A stretch of 64,000 nt of DNA from Melastoma dodecandrum (taxonomy: Eukaryota; Streptophyta; Magnoliopsida; Myrtales; Melastomataceae), in the NCBI GenBank assembly GCA_029817715.1, contig JARUPY010000537.1, forward strand, positions 1,240,001-1,304,000. Reading direction: 5' to 3'. How positions within the stretch are numbered: the first letter of the stretch is position 1; each line of letters begins with the position of its first letter. The position numbers and the translations under genes were made by a program. The notes below the pieces were generated by a model that did no database searches, was not told the DNA's origin, and saw nothing but the letters and a program-made list of their open reading frames with translations. This document shows positions 1 through 12,376 of the stretch, in pieces.

Positions 1-3000
1 GTTCAGATTCCGGAGTTCGAAGGAAACTTGGACCCCAACGAGTTCATCGATTGGATGCACACTGTGGAGCGCATATTTGATTACGAGGAAGTGCCCGAGG
101 ATCGAAAAGTGAAACTGGCTGCCTTGAAATTAAAGAAGTACGCGAGTTTGTGGTGGGAGAACACCAACCAGCAGCGCCGTAGGGAAGGGCGTGATAAAAT
201 TCGTACATGGTCAAAGATGAAGAGGTCCATGACGAAGAGATTTCTACCGGAGCATCATAGACGAGATCTCTACCTCAAATTGCAGTCGCTACAACAAGTC
301 TCAAGTGTATCGGAGTATACATGGGAGTTCGAGAGACTGTTGCTGCAATGTGATGTCCAAGAAGCCCCTGAGCAAACCATTGCTAGGTATCTTCGAGGAC
401 TTAAGCCCCAGTTCGCAGATGCCGTTGACCTACAACAATATTGGAGTTTCAACGATGTGCGAGCATTGGCGCACAAGGTGGAGCAGCAGCAAGCGAGGAG
501 AGCAACTACCCGCCCATTTGTAAAGGCCGCGCCTTTCAACAAGGGGAGTAGCTCCCAGGCGAAGCCGCCGTCAACAACAACAGTGAAGAGAGCCCCACCG
601 TCGACTACAAGACCTGAAGTCAAGTCGCACGAGCGAGACATCATTCGACGATGTTTCAAGTGCCAAGGAATAGGACATATGGCTTCTGAGTGTCCGACGA
701 GAAGGAACGTTGTCATCAGAGAGTTATCTGATGAAGAAGAAGAGTTCGAGGAGAACGCCGACCCTGTTTGGGATGCCGAAGAGATAGAGGAGTATCCGGA
801 CGAAGGAGAACTGTTGGTCGTCCGAAAGGCTTTAAGTGTTACACCTGCGAAAGAGGAAAGTCAAAGGGAGAGCATCTTCCATACTAGGTGTACAGTTGCA
901 GGGAAGGTATGTTTGGTGATTGTCGATAGTGGTAGCTGCACCAACGCCGTCTCAAGAACGATGGTTGAAAAGCTGAAGTTGCCCATCGAAGCGCACCCAC
1001 ATCCCTACCGTCTACAATGGCTCAACAAGGAGAGTGACGTTCGAGTCACACAGCGAGCGCGAGTTCCATTTTCCATTGGGAAGAGCTACAAGGATGAAGT
1101 CGCTTGCGACGTCATTCCTATGGATGCATGCCACCTACTATTGGGGAGACCGTGGCAATTTGATCGACGCGCGCAACACGACGGGTATCGCAATACCTAT
1201 TCCATCCACGTCGGAGAGAAGAAGGTCACTTTGATGCCCCTCACTAGTCAGCCTACAATCGCGACCCAGGATCGACTTAGCAACCAGCCTCTCAAGGGAG
1301 TTCAACTAGCTCGAGCGATTCAAGAAGGTGAGGAAGCTTATTTTGTGGTTCTTGTCGAATCTTCCCCAGGTCAAGCGACAAGCCATCCTCAAGCCGCTTC
1401 CATTCTTGAGGAGTTCAAGGACGTCTTTCTAGAGGAGCTACCAGTCGACTTACCACCCATGCGGAGCATACAACATCAAATCGACTTAGTTCCAGGGGCG
1501 TCGCTACCAAATCGACCAGCCTATCGATGCAATCCAGAGGAGGCAAGGGAGTTGCAGAGGCAAGTCGATGAGCTTGTCAACAAGGGATCAGTTCGAGAGA
1601 GTCTGAGCCCATGTTCGGTTTCAGCCATATTGGTGCCAAAGAAGGATGGCACATGGAGAATGTGCATGGACAGTCGAGCGATCAACAAAATCACTGTGAA
1701 GTATCGCTTTCCTATCCCTCGACTGGATGATATGTTGGACAGTTGCATGGAGCGCAGGTATTTTCCAAGGTGGATCTGCGAAGTGGCTACCATCAGATCC
1801 GGATGAAAGAAGGCGACGAGTGGAAGACAGCCTTCAAGACTAAGTACGGGTTGTACGAGTGGTTGGTGATGCCATTTGGATTGTCCAACGCGCCCAGCAC
1901 GTTCATGCGACTAATGACCCATGTATTGCGACCATTCATGGGGAAGTTTGTGGTTGTCTACTTCGACGATATTCTTGTATACAGTCGGAGCAATGAGGAG
2001 CATATCAATCATTTGCGAGCTGTGTTCAACACACTTCGGGAGGAAAAGCTATATGGAAATCTCAAGAAATGTGAGTTCTTCCAACCGAGTGTAATATTTC
2101 TTGGATTTGTCGTCTCAGCAGAAGGAATTAAAGTGGACGAGAGCAAGATTGACGCGATCAAGGAGTGGCCGACTCCAAGGAATTTCCGCGACGTTCGCAG
2201 CTTCCATGGCTTGGCGTCTTTCTATTGGAGGTTCATTCAAGGATTTAGCTCAATCGCAGCCCCACTCACCGAATGTTTGAAGGGAGACAAATTCGAGTGG
2301 ACACCAGTCGCACAAGCTAGTTTCGAGCGACTGAAGGAGTGTCTAAGCGCAGCCCCAGTTCTAGCCTTACCCGACTTTGCGAAGATGTTCGAAGTAGAAT
2401 GTGATGCATCGGGAGTAGGAATTGGAGGAGTTTTGCTGCAGGAGGGAAGACCCATCGCTTATTTCAGCGAGAAGCTCAATGGCGCCAAATTGAACTACTC
2501 GACATATGACAAGGAGTTCTTAGCAATTGTTCGAGTACTCGAGACTTGGAGTCATTACTTGCTGCCCAGAGAGTTTGTGTTGCACACCGATCATGAAGCT
2601 CTCAAGTACATCAATGGTCAGCACAAGCTTAGTCGCAGACATGCGAAATGGGTAGAGTTTCTACAAGCATTCAACTTTGTCTTGAAGCACAAATCAGGCG
2701 CGAAGAACGTAGTCGCAGATGTTCTCTCGAGGAAAATGATGTTACTATCTGCGATGGAGACAAAGCTGATTGGATTTGAGTATTTGAAGGAGTCGTACAA
2801 GGACGATGAACATTTTGGAGCGATCTTCGTCCAGTGCGACCAGCAAGCCATCGATTGATTCCACCAGGTGAATGGATTCTTATTTCGCGACTCTAAGCTA
2901 TGCATTCCAAGGAGTTCGACAACGAAGTCATCACCCTTCAAGGTGGTTTACGGACTCGATCCTTTAGTCCCTGTTGAACTATTGCCTGCGAGCGATTTGA

Positions 3001-3470
3001 GATCGGTTAGCCGAGACGCTGAGGAGCGCGCTAAGGAGATGCGATCGCTCCATGAGAAGATTCGAGCGCAGATCGAGAAGGCCAATCAACGTTACATGGA
3101 AAGGGCTAATCGCGGAAGAAGAGTGAAGATATTTCAACCAGGAGACTTAGTTTGGGTTCATTTGCGCAAGGAGCGATTCCCTGGCAAGAGGAAGAACAAG
3201 CTAATGCCACGCGCAGAAGGACCATTCAAGATCGTCGAGCGCATCAACGACAACGCCTACAAAATTGATCTTCCAGGTGACTATGGCGTTTCTGCCACAT
3301 TCAACGTCCAGGATCTCATGCCGTTTGTGGAGGATGACGATGACGGGAGTTTGAGGACAAACTCTTTTCAACAAGGGGAGGATGATACAAAGACGGGCGG
3401 CAACTTATCCCCGTCGACGCGTAGCAAGAGAGGCATCACTTTGCTCGCTTGCGACTGAGCTACGATCGCG
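1..3470 (+). mobile_element. Ty3/gypsy LTR retrotransposon, CRM-like, decayed internal region
   Basis: The internal region of a Ty3/gypsy element lies on the plus strand and is cut by the window start. Gag, zinc knuckle, protease, reverse transcriptase and RNase H follow in order, then only the tail of integrase. The order (integrase after RNase H) defines Ty3/gypsy. The wording of the RT and RNase H and the short acidic end after the integrase tail resemble the CRM chromovirus clade; that clade call is by eye. No 5' LTR or primer-binding site is visible because the window starts inside gag. The element cannot move: it has a frameshift, a stop and a large integrase deletion. Confidence 0.9.
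28..3458 (+). pseudogene. gag-pol of CRM-like Ty3/gypsy element, broken
   Basis: The first frame (28-1806) holds the retrotransposon gag domain (about residues 1-160), a CCHC zinc knuckle near 652-690 (CFKCQGIGHMASEC) and an aspartic protease with the active-site motif DSGS near 922. It then enters RT. Near 1740 the frame shifts, and RT continues in another frame (1743-2858) with the catalytic YFDD near 1960 and the RNase H acidic residues near 2400 and 2590. An in-frame TGA at 2856-2858 interrupts it. The same frame then resumes, but after about 2915 the integrase zinc finger and DDE core are absent and only the C-terminal part (2920-3458) remains. No product is expected. Confidence 0.9.
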
Positions 3471-3481
3471 ACGCAAGGACG

Positions 3482-3550
3482 TGCAAGTCGACGCGACGAA
3501 AGGAGATGCAAGTCGACGCGACGAAAGGAGATGCAAGTCGACGCGATCAG
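3482..3550 (+). repeat. 25-bp tandem repeat behind pol, 2.7 copies
   Basis: The unit TGCAAGTCGACGCGACGAAAG plus four bases occurs at 3482-3506 and 3507-3531, with a partial third copy from 3532. It is purine-rich and lies just past the end of the pol remnant, where short tandem repeats before the 3' LTR are common in Ty3/gypsy elements. Confidence 0.85.
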
Positions 3551-4260
3551 CGACGGAGCAACGAGGAGTTGGCCAAGCCAAGAGTCTCGAAGATGAAGAG
3601 CCTCGAAGAAGCTGAACCAACTTGCATTTATCATTTATGCTTTGCATTTTCTTTGTTGCTTTTCCAATAAGCTATTTATGGCTCGTCCATAACTCTGGCC
3701 TTGCATGCAACTAGTCTAGGCTCTTTTCCGTGCATTTAAGTTCTTTTTCAGGTGTTTCCTCTATAATGGGCACCTTGTATTCATTTGAGAACAGTTTTTT
3801 GGAATCAATTTATAAACCCTTATCAGACTTAGTGTCTTTTATCCGAAGTGAGTGGATTCTCCTTCAAACCTCGTTCTTCATTTGGTGGATTTCCAAGTGC
3901 GGATTGAGTAGAGTGTATCAACCGGTGGTGGTGTATCTGTATCCTCCGTGTTGTGCCTCGCCCTCGTCTTGTTCGTGGTGGTGTATCTATATCCACGGTC
4001 AAACGAGTTCATCCGAATTCTTCTTTCACGGTGGTGTATCTGTATCCGTAGAGGTTGAGTCTCAACCTATCTATCACTACCCATTTATCCCAATTCCAGC
4101 CGCACCCATTCAATACTTCCTTCCGTCCATACCCAACGTCACTCATTCCGCATCATTCTGTGGCATTTCCCTTATTTTTGGTTTAGGAATCATCTATTCC
4201 TCGCCGTCTCCGCATCAGTACTTACTGTTCATCTGTTTCTCATAGCTCGTTGGTTATAAA
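3551..4260 (+). other. Possible 3' LTR or LTR-adjacent region
   Basis: No coding signal that I trust, although an open frame of 171 codons runs through 3730-4245. The motif GGTGGTGTATCTGTATCC occurs three times, near 3927, 3976 and 4030, with one base different in the middle copy. The position directly behind pol suggests the R/U5 part of the 3' LTR. I could not fix TG/CA ends or a second LTR, so this stays tentative. Confidence 0.35.
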
Positions 4261-6589
4261 CCTTTAATCCATATGGTGCTATAATCTCACTGCTGGCATT
4301 TGTCCTATTTTGTTTAAATTCTATAATGTTGCTCCTGGAGATGTCCTCCATCGGTAGTCTGTGCTTGCATGGTTGATATCACCAAGAGCTCATGCATTGA
4401 GATCATTTTCATTTTTTTTTGCTTGCTTTATATCAGTCAGCTTTCCTCTTAGATTGCTGATTTGCTTATAATTCTCTATGGACGGGCCTTTTTTTTTCCG
4501 TGAATAAGCAATCTTTTAGTTGCCGGTGCGCTACTTGGCTGCAATTTCATCTGGCCTTCCATGGTTCACGTATAATGCAAATAAATAAACATTAATTTTT
4601 TTTTTTACTAACCAAGCTTGCGTCTGATGTACTTGGGGTATTTTGGTTGAATTCTGCATCTGGATGAATGTTTTCTTTTTAGTTTCAGCCAGACATCTTT
4701 ATCAATCTTTCACCCAGACCGTCGTTTCATGGCCATTATAGACTTAATTTGACTAGTTTTCATCTTCCGTCTTATTGCGAATCATGTTCAATCCAATGCA
4801 ACTGCCTATACAAATCTGCCAATATATATTTTAGTTCATTGATGGATTCTGACCTTAATTTTAGCCATTAATCTGTATTTGATTGGTTTACAGATTCCCC
4901 ATCTTATTACTAACCCAAGTGTTCCAGTTTATCCCATCTTAGTTTAGCTACTCTTTTATGTTCCCCTTCGTTGCAAATTAGTTCACAAGGTCCTTGCCGT
5001 CGCGTGGATGTGACTTTATGGCTATTTTGTACTCCTCTATTCACTCCAAATTTGTTGCTCATTTTTATCTTCTCTTGTCCTTGCGTAGCTATTGCCATGC
5101 CCGACAGTCTTTTATTGAACATTTATTTGGATATCACCATCAATCAATGTGTCTTAAGTTATCCATATCGATTTTGAGTTAATGGCTGGCATAATCGTAG
5201 TAAACATCATGGTATTGTTTCTGTTTCGAGTATCCCGTCTCTCTAATCTTCTTGATTTTTCCTAACTATGTGAATTACTTATCTTAGCTGTGCAGGAATT
5301 TGTCTTAGTTGTTTTCTACTAGCTGCTACTTATAACCACGCTTTTGATGGTGTTTAAACTCACTCGAAAACAATCAAAAAGACTTTGGTTGAATTCTCCT
5401 AAATTCCGAAGACACGGGAAACAAGATTCCTATGTCGTGAGCAATCTCACTACTTATTCCACTTAAGTTCGATTTCAATGGCATGGTTTTGTGTGCCTGT
5501 GCCTTCCATTTTTTCTTGTATTTACCTTCTCCTTGCGTGTCCTTACATTTTGAGATATGATTCCAACTTCTGTCAGACCAAAACGACGTTGATAAGTAAA
5601 GGTGAGCCTCGGATCAACTTATACTAGTGTTAGTATTTTGCATCTAATTTTTTACTCGTTTGTCGAAGTTAAGTGAAACCACTTGTATTAGATCCGTAAC
5701 TTAAATATTGATCTAATAAAACTGACCATGCATGATTTGGAGTCTTGAGCTATGATTTTCGAATTTAATGCTAAAACAGTATCAGTTTCAACCATTTCGA
5801 GTAAATCATATGCTTATGTTGATCTTTTGTTTCGTGAACTGATTTAAACTTGCACAAAACCCATTGTATTATAAGTCCCTTTTATTTGGTGGCTTAATAA
5901 TCCATATTTATGGAGTTATGCATGTTTTAGTGTCGAAAGTAGGTTCATTTTGCTTCGGATTTGGCTTCCCCTGCATGATTAAGGCACACACTTTCACTTG
6001 TATCTTGAGTTTGAAATATCTGATTGAGCTGAAATGGCATCAGATCCGTATCTTCTGTAGCTTCATTTTAAGTATTAGAACACGTGATTTCATGCTCGGA
6101 GCTGAAAGCTACGCTCCATTCTTCGCGGTTGTTTAACTTGCCAATGGTGCATTCGGCTGACCCTTATTACATTGAAGTTTAGGGAGTGTCATCTACTTCA
6201 GATTTCGATCATTTATATTTCATTTTTTTACGTATTCTCATATGAGCTTACATTACCCATTCATAAATAGATTTTCGAAATAATTTGCCTATGACATGGT
6301 TATTTCAAAATAGAGTTATTTCGTTTGCTAATCCGTGCATATTTCTCTTCTTGTTTTCACATATGAAAACAGACCCGCATCAATCCGATTAACGCTCGAA
6401 ATGCATTCGCGGCCAAAGGGTGCAAACCACCCACGTAAGTCTCATTCTGACTTATTTAGTAAATTCTAATTGTTTACATATCGCAGATTAGAATTTTCTA
6501 ACCATTTTCCCATTTTTCCATTTTTCTCTTTTCCCCTTTTCTCATTTGTTTTGCATGAACACTGCTTGTGCGAGCTCGAAATTCCAACA
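4261..6589. other. Gene-free, pyrimidine-rich intergenic DNA
   Basis: T-rich sequence with short chance open frames only. I see no domain, no convincing splice-linked exons and no clear repeat. It reads like intronic or decayed transposon DNA. Confidence 0.5.
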
Positions 6590-7150
6590 AATGTGAAAAG
6601 GAAACCTTGAAGGCGCGTGTAACAGACCGCGCATGTAAAAACCGCAATGATTAAAGACCTTAAAGCAGCTCCAAATTTAAGGTACTTGAGGGAAGGTGCG
6701 GGCCTTCTCGACTTTCTATTTTTTCACCTGTAAAGGGCTGTGGGTCCAAGTGCATAGGCCCACGGTCACCGCCTTTCCCCGCCCACTTTGATCTAAATAA
6801 TTTTATGTGATTGCGCATGTGATCATCACATATGAGGTCGGGTCCAACGCCCGAATCGAGCTTAAGCTCGTAACCCAATGACATGAGTCTGGGTTCAAAG
6901 GCATAGATCGGGTCCAATACCCGTTAACCAGAAACCTTTTTTGAAAGTATCGCTACCCCTTCTTTCCATGTTTGTGTGAGAGAGTGAGTAGCTAGGAATC
7001 CCCGAACCCTCTTTGTTTTTTCCGACTTTATACCTTTTTTAAAAAATAAAGTCGGTGGTGACTTCATATTAACTTACCTAGGTTAAGCGATAAACAAGTT
7101 TTTCTACGGAGCCACGAAGGATTACGGTCCTCCCATTTATTCCTATCGGG
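6590..7150 (+). repeat. Dispersed repeat copy A (LTR-like)
   Basis: It shares many blocks in the same order with 21030-21640. These include CAAGTGCATAGGCCC, TCACCGCCTTTCCCCG, GGGTCCAACGCCCG, TAGGAATCCCCGAACCC and AAGTCGGTGGTGACT (GTGGCGACTCC in the other copy). The sequence is GC-richer than its surroundings. The GTGGCGACTCC motif is often seen near LTR ends of Tat/Ogre-type gypsy elements, so a solo-LTR relic is likely, but I could not define ends. Confidence 0.7.
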
Positions 7151-7570
7151 AATGAGCGGGAGGGATGCATAACTAAGTGTAAAATAAGAAACTTACGGCC
7201 ACTAGAACATTTGAAGAGTACAGATAAGTTGACAACCAAGCAGTCCTTCGAGGTCAAAGAATGATCGTCGTGTGTTTATAACAGATCGGAGCTGACTTAT
7301 TTATAAGGCACTAACTAATAACCGTCGCATCAACACATTTAACACGTGATAATTACTCTAAAACTACCTATTGATTGACTCCACGATCGAGTGTGCTTCG
7401 AATATACTGGCTCCAGACATTGAGGTCCCTTGTCGATTCTGAAGGTGGTCGACGGAACTCTATCTTCGATTATGTTGCCTATCGATCAACACTCCTTCGA
7501 CCTACTCCAGCATCGATCCTTGTCCTGACGACTGTCGATTTCACTGTCAACCAAAGCCCATCGTTGGAGG

Positions 7571-7608
7571 CCCAAGATGTTGTTTACCATGTAAACAACC
7601 ACCTTGGG
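7571..7608. repeat. Near-perfect short palindrome
   Basis: GTTGTTTAC (7579-7587), a CAT spacer, then GTAAACAAC (7591-7599) form a perfect 9-bp inverted repeat. It is extended outwards by CCCAAG and CTTGGG with a small bulge, and could form a hairpin. The flanks at 7151-7570 hold no gene I recognise. Confidence 0.8.
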
Positions 7609-7618
7609 GTTTACCGTT

Positions 7619-8310
7619 ACGTAGTTTACTAAATTCGCTTTTGTTTTTAGTAAAATTTACTAGAAAAATGTTTTTTAGTAAAAAGACCATAGAATTAGTA
7701 AAACAATTAGTAAACTTTACTAATTTTTCACTATTCATATTTAGTAAATTTCACTAATCTACGTTTAGTAATTTTACCCGGTTTTACCAAGTAATTTCCA
7801 TATTAGTTTTAGTATTGTTTTACTAAAAATATCAAAAAATCATCCTATTTTTAGGAACATTTACGAAAAATTTACTATTCAACTTTAGTAAATGTTTCCT
7901 CATTTTGTTACATTTATTTTATGATCATCCGATTTACTACTTTTAGTTTAGTACTTTTTATTAATTAATTACTGTTCATTTATATTAAAAATATTAATTT
8001 TTCTTAGTAATATTGGACTGAAATTAGAAATATTTTACGAAAGTTAGGGTGACACTCCTTTGCAAGGCATTTTTTTTGTGATAATTAATAAAAACTGTTT
8101 AAATTAGTAAAAGGGTTTGAAAATTAGTATGGTTTTCGTAATTTTGTACTAGTTTTTGCGTTGATTTTTAATAAAATTTGGTAAAGTATTGCATAATAGT
8201 TTAGTAATTTACTAATCCGAACAGTGAATCCCGAATCTAATTACTAACCTACGATCATTGTGAAATGACAATTTTGCCCCCTGGTTCTAATTTACTAAAT
8301 ATATTACAAA
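7619..8310. repeat. AT-rich patch dense in TTAGTAAA / TTTACTAA
   Basis: The octamer TTAGTAAA and its reverse complement, or one-base variants, recur dozens of times in both orientations over about 700 bp. There is no fixed period, so it is not a simple tandem array. No coding frame is present. It may be a decayed foldback or MITE cluster, or biased low-complexity drift. Confidence 0.6.
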
Positions 8311-8319
8311 CCTAATTAC

Positions 8320-8730
8320 TAATCTGTACCCATCGCCCTCATCGCTTTGTTCCTCGTCCCGTCATCTCCGTTGTCCCCTCCGATCCCCCTTCCTCTTCAT
8401 GTCACTGTCGGCGACCCCTCCCCGAACGAGATAATGACATCAGGTACGATCCCTTTTCCTTCATCTTCTTCCTTTTTCTACCGGAGAACCCAAGAACACT
8501 AAATCGGCTTTCTTTTACCGCCCGAGAACCCACAACCCTAAATCGTCTCCTCCGATCCACTCAATGTCATGATTTTTGGGTTTAGTCCCGTGCATTGTCT
8601 ACCGGAGTTGGGTTTAGGCGAATCGTGTCGGATTTTATATTTAGGGTTTAGGCGAATCGTGTCGGAGTTGGGTTTAGGATTCGCCAATCTTGTTAAGAGC
8701 TGGAGCGAGTTGTAACTCACGAGGAATCCG
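8320..8730 (+). other. Possible captured 5' gene end with short imperfect repeats
   Basis: CT-rich leader-like sequence (8335-8430) precedes an ATG at 8432 in a very short frame that meets a GT donor-like site (ATCAG|GTACGA). A block of about 30 bases containing GGGTTTAGGCGAATCG is repeated near 8604 and 8645. This looks like a plant 5' UTR with a first mini-exon, but no downstream exon is recognisable. Confidence 0.3.
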
Positions 8731-9829
8731 AATAATCATCACTATCCTCTGGAAGTGGCTATCGTTGTTGTGTAGGATCGAACGGCACCACGCTTTGATG
8801 TTGCCCGACTTTGATGGTTTTGGGTTTTAACCTTTTGCAAATTTGCCGTTTATTATGTTTGAAAAAGGGACACGACTAAAGTTCCGTGTGCTGGATTTCC
8901 TGTGAGTTCGAATAAGTAATTGCCGAAAATCATCGACTTTGACAACTGTTTAGATATGTCGGCAATTTGTTCAGACATATACGCGTTTTACTGTTTAAAT
9001 ATGTCTATTCATGTGTAGTAAAATTTTTTGAACTCGCCTTATAATAAATTCGTGTTTTGAATTTCTACTTATTTTATTTAATCTTAATGCATGCAAAGTG
9101 ACTTGTTAACGTAATTTAGACTCCTAATTTTAATGAGTTTCTAGCTCATTCTAGATATAAAACTTTTAAAATGATTTGAGATAGACCTTTGTAAATTCGG
9201 GAGAGGCACTTAAAGTTCAAAGAATCCCGTTAGTAAATAGAATTACTACATGTAAATCCCCAAACTGTGAGTTATCATGGTACAGTATTCTCCGATCCTC
9301 AACATTCAAACGGCTACAAAAATTGGCTAGTTTCGGAACGGTTGTGCAAAGCCGTTCCGGTTTAGTTAATAATGAACATTTATTATGTACACTCTATTAA
9401 ATTAATTTTAAACGAATGTTAAAAATGTCCATCAATATTTTGTGCAATCGTTAAACATGATTAACGGTATTTCATGAACTAGTTTTTAAAACATGGTAGC
9501 CATGACTAACAATGCTTTGTTAAACATGATTAACACCAATCAAACATGTTGAATGATTTTTCATACTGTCGTTTAACATCATAAGTAACAACAGTTTTTT
9601 TTAATCTCTAACAAATCATATTTTGAGAAAGATCGGTCACCATTAATATTTTTCTTACTTCACCCCCTAAACCCTAAATCAACACTAATCTGTGGGCCTC
9701 AGGCATGTCATTGCCGCGGTTTTCTATTTAACACATGCATAAGTTACGACCACATTTTTCATCGTTACATATATAGTGATTTGTATACTAGTCAACGTAT
9801 CTCCTCGTGGATGGACAAAGACAACACGA
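8731..9829. other. AT-rich intergenic DNA
   Basis: No gene is visible. Repeated words such as AAACATGATTAAC (9460-9550) suggest an eroded repeat. Confidence 0.5.
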
Positions 9830-10105
9830 GCCGTTCCAAATCCTCCCGAAGCTTTCTTTTCGAGCCATACACCGCTTTTCAGCCCGTTGCCTCCTAAGGA
9901 CCACAAAGATTGGCTAGGGTCCGAGCAGGCCAAGTTAGGAATCAAGGCAGTTCCTTCCCAGTATCTTTTGCAGCGTCCGATGCTCGAGTCGAGGCTCTGA
10001 CAGGAAGGTGCCTGGAGAGCGGGCCCAGATCTTGGTGTCGTCCGAACCATCGCGCGCGTGCTAGGCCGAAGAATGCGTGTACAGTCTAGAGGGACCGCAC
10101 AGGAG
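9830..10105 (+). repeat. GC-rich dispersed repeat, related to 21646-21876
   Basis: Blocks CTTTTGCAGCGTCCG, GAGCGGGCCC, CCGAACC, CGCGCGTGCTAGGCCG and GCGTGTACA recur in the same order at 21646-21876. Spacing and flanks suggest two diverged copies of one element segment. A short open frame (9776-10000) is probably chance. Confidence 0.65.
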
Positions 10106-10144
10106 AACCCTGGGCAGGAGGTTTTTATCTACTTAGTCGTTCTT

Positions 10145-10265
10145 TCGAAGGATCGCGCAAGGGAAGTAGCAGCAGGTTGCTCTGCAGGTGGGGACGCCGC
10201 CCGAGTGAAAAGTCTTGAAGGAACTCGTAGCGGGTAACTGTACAGGCGAGGACACTGCCCGAGAG
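10145..10265 (+). repeat. Imperfect direct repeat, two units, third unit at 10951-11000
   Basis: The pattern GGATCGCGCAAGGGAAG, then a GCAGGTTGCTCTGCAGG-like stretch, then GGGGACGC with GCCCGAG, occurs from about 10150 and again from about 10218. A related unit (GGATCGTGTAAGGGAA, GCAGTGCAGGTGAAGACAC) lies at 10951-11000. There is no coding meaning that I can see. Confidence 0.55.
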
Positions 10266-10289
10266 AAATGTATAACATCCGGTTACCAT

Positions 10290-10720
10290 TTTAATTCACG
10301 TTAATGTCAGAACCTTATGGCTTGTGCTGTTGAGAGTTGACACCTTTGGTACATAACCTTCTAGCATGTGTTGTGCAACTCGGTTACCTTTGATGCAGAA
10401 CCTTCTAGTCTATGTTGTAAAAGGTTGGTCATGTATCACCTTCCGCAATCGCTACTACATTACGTTTGAGCGATAATCAACCAAAGCCTGGGTGAGGACT
10501 GGATGTAGGCAAATTGCCGAACCACTATAAAAGCCTTACGTGCATCAAACAAATTGCAATCGCATTCGTATGTTCTGTCTCACAGAAACCAACCCAAAAG
10601 ATTCTGTTTTATTTTCTTCCGTTGCGGGATTTTGTGAGAAAGAGTTAAAAAAATTCTTAATTGGACTTTAACACTAATTCATTCCCTGTTAGTGTAACGC
10701 ATTCTTATCCCCAAATACTT
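10290..10720 (+). repeat. LTR-family repeat, plus orientation, truncated
   Basis: It carries the same elements as the minus-strand copies at 18684, 43256 and 57097, read in reverse. These are AACCTTCTAG-type units about 50 bp apart, ACCACTATAAAAG, GCAATCGCATTCGTA, a TTCTGTTTTA stretch, and TTGGACTTTAACACTAATTCA near its end. ACTATAAAAG at about 10524 could be the TATA box of an LTR promoter. Confidence 0.65.
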
Positions 10721-11012
10721 TACCATTAATAATCATTCCCAGCCAAAAAGAAGAACTTTTTTTTAAACGAAATTATCCTTTCAAGTCAAAGAGTCGCCTC
10801 ACATCGGCGTGAAGGAGTTCATGTAGTCTCATTTCCGGATAGGAGGTTTTGGTGGTTGAAGCTAAGAGAGTGTTGTTAGTCACACATGGGAAGGAATGGA
10901 AGCTGCAAAAGGTTGCTCGAGTCAAACTCGCCACACAGTCAATAGCTCAAGGGATCGTGTAAGGGAATTCGCAGGAAGTTGCAGTGCAGGTGAAGACACA
11001 TCAATAAGAAAA

Positions 11013-11155
11013 TAATTAATATCATAAATTTCGATGACCAAGTCCAAAAATAATGTAATATATTAGTAAAGTAACTACAACGTCATCGACCAACCCAATT
11101 CATTGAGTAAACAAAAGATTTGCAAATGAAATATAGAAATATTAATTTCCAATTT
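11013..11155 (+). repeat. About 140-bp dispersed repeat, copy 1
   Basis: ATGACCAAGTCCAAAAATAAT, then an AT-rich stretch, GTCATCGACCAAC, AAAAGATTTGCAAAT and ATATAGAAATATTAAT. The same order appears at 12247-12376, and part of it at 12178-12245 and 24191-24250. All lie upstream of TNL-type sequence. Confidence 0.7.
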
Positions 11156-12177
11156 CACACAAAGGATTATGTTTAAACATGTATCGTCATCTATCAACCT
11201 TGACACCAAACGATTTTTAAAATTAATGCAACAAAGGATTAAATTAATTATATTATCAAATGACCATGATCATGACATATTTCCTTTTTTAAAAATAATT
11301 GATGCTTTCAAATATCAACCAAAAATACAATCTTACATGACTATGACAACCAATAATTAAGACATCAAAGCAATCCTCAAAGTTATCCTTTTCTTTATCA
11401 GCAGTTAGTAGTTAATCATATCATTGACTTTGACTTTGATTTTTTTTATAGTTGCTTAATTTAGTAAATTAAATTAAAAAAATTAAATATGTTTAGTATT
11501 AATGATCGAAATATTTGTGGGATTGTTTGGAAAGCGGTGTTTTGTTGTATAACGGGAAGGGTTTGCGGAACGACTAACGCACAAACGAACTATTTCTTAA
11601 AATAAAGAACAAGATTTAGAAGACCAAATTGCGTAGAAAGTAAATGAGACACTATTACTCTTATAAACGAAAATAAGGGTTCACTTTGCACCCTTATAGG
11701 CTGAGTAATCACTATTGAACACTCATGGTGACACATGAAGGGTCATATGCTCTTCCACAATTACGAAGATGGTTAGAAGGTAATGCACATAGCAGCGAGG
11801 CTTTTACATAAACACTAACTTAATGGATTGTGCAAAGAGACTTGTGACTAGTTCTAGAAGCCCTCAATCCCAGTGGTTGGGGATCTCAACTGTAAATGAT
11901 GACTGATTTCACACACTATGTGGTTAACGTATTGCAATACGAACAATGACTAACCCTAGGAAGCCCTCAGGTTGGGTGTTGGACGGTCCAGTCCAGTCAG
12001 GTCATGCCTACTCGTCTCCTTACCAAGAGTTCTGCATTGCAAATAGTGACCACGTGGCCATGTGGTCGGGTAACATTATAAAATATAAAATTACTATCAA
12101 GGATAAAAAGGTAGAAACTAAAAAAAATATATCTTTTTAACTTAAGGAAGGATATCATGTATCAAATTTAAATAAAG
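11156..12177. other. AT-rich intergenic DNA
   Basis: No supportable gene. Short open frames (11169-11360, 11946-12140) show no known motif. Confidence 0.5.
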
Positions 12178-12376
12178 AAGGCAATGACCAAGTCCAAAGA
12201 TTATATAGTATACTAATAAAATGATTAGGACGTCATTGACTAAAAAATTAATGTCATAAATGGGGATGACCAACTCCATATATAATATAGTAAAGTAATT
12301 ACGACATCATCGACCAACTCAATTCGTTGACTAAGCAAAAGATTTTGCAAATCAAATATAGAAATATTAATTCCAG
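12178..12376 (+). repeat. About 140-bp dispersed repeat, copies 2 and 2b
   Basis: A partial unit (12178-12245, with AATGACCAAGTCCAAAG and GACGTCATTGACT) is followed directly by a fuller unit (12247-12376). It lies about 1 kb upstream of the TNL start codon. Confidence 0.7.

Noticed and set aside
270..716. Minus-strand open frame opposite gag
   Set aside because: It is the shadow of the gag frame, which has a zinc knuckle and protease motif on the plus strand.
3730..4245. 171-codon open frame
   Set aside because: Repeat-like and hydrophobic by composition, crosses a GGTGGTGTATC repeat, and has no domain. More likely LTR sequence.
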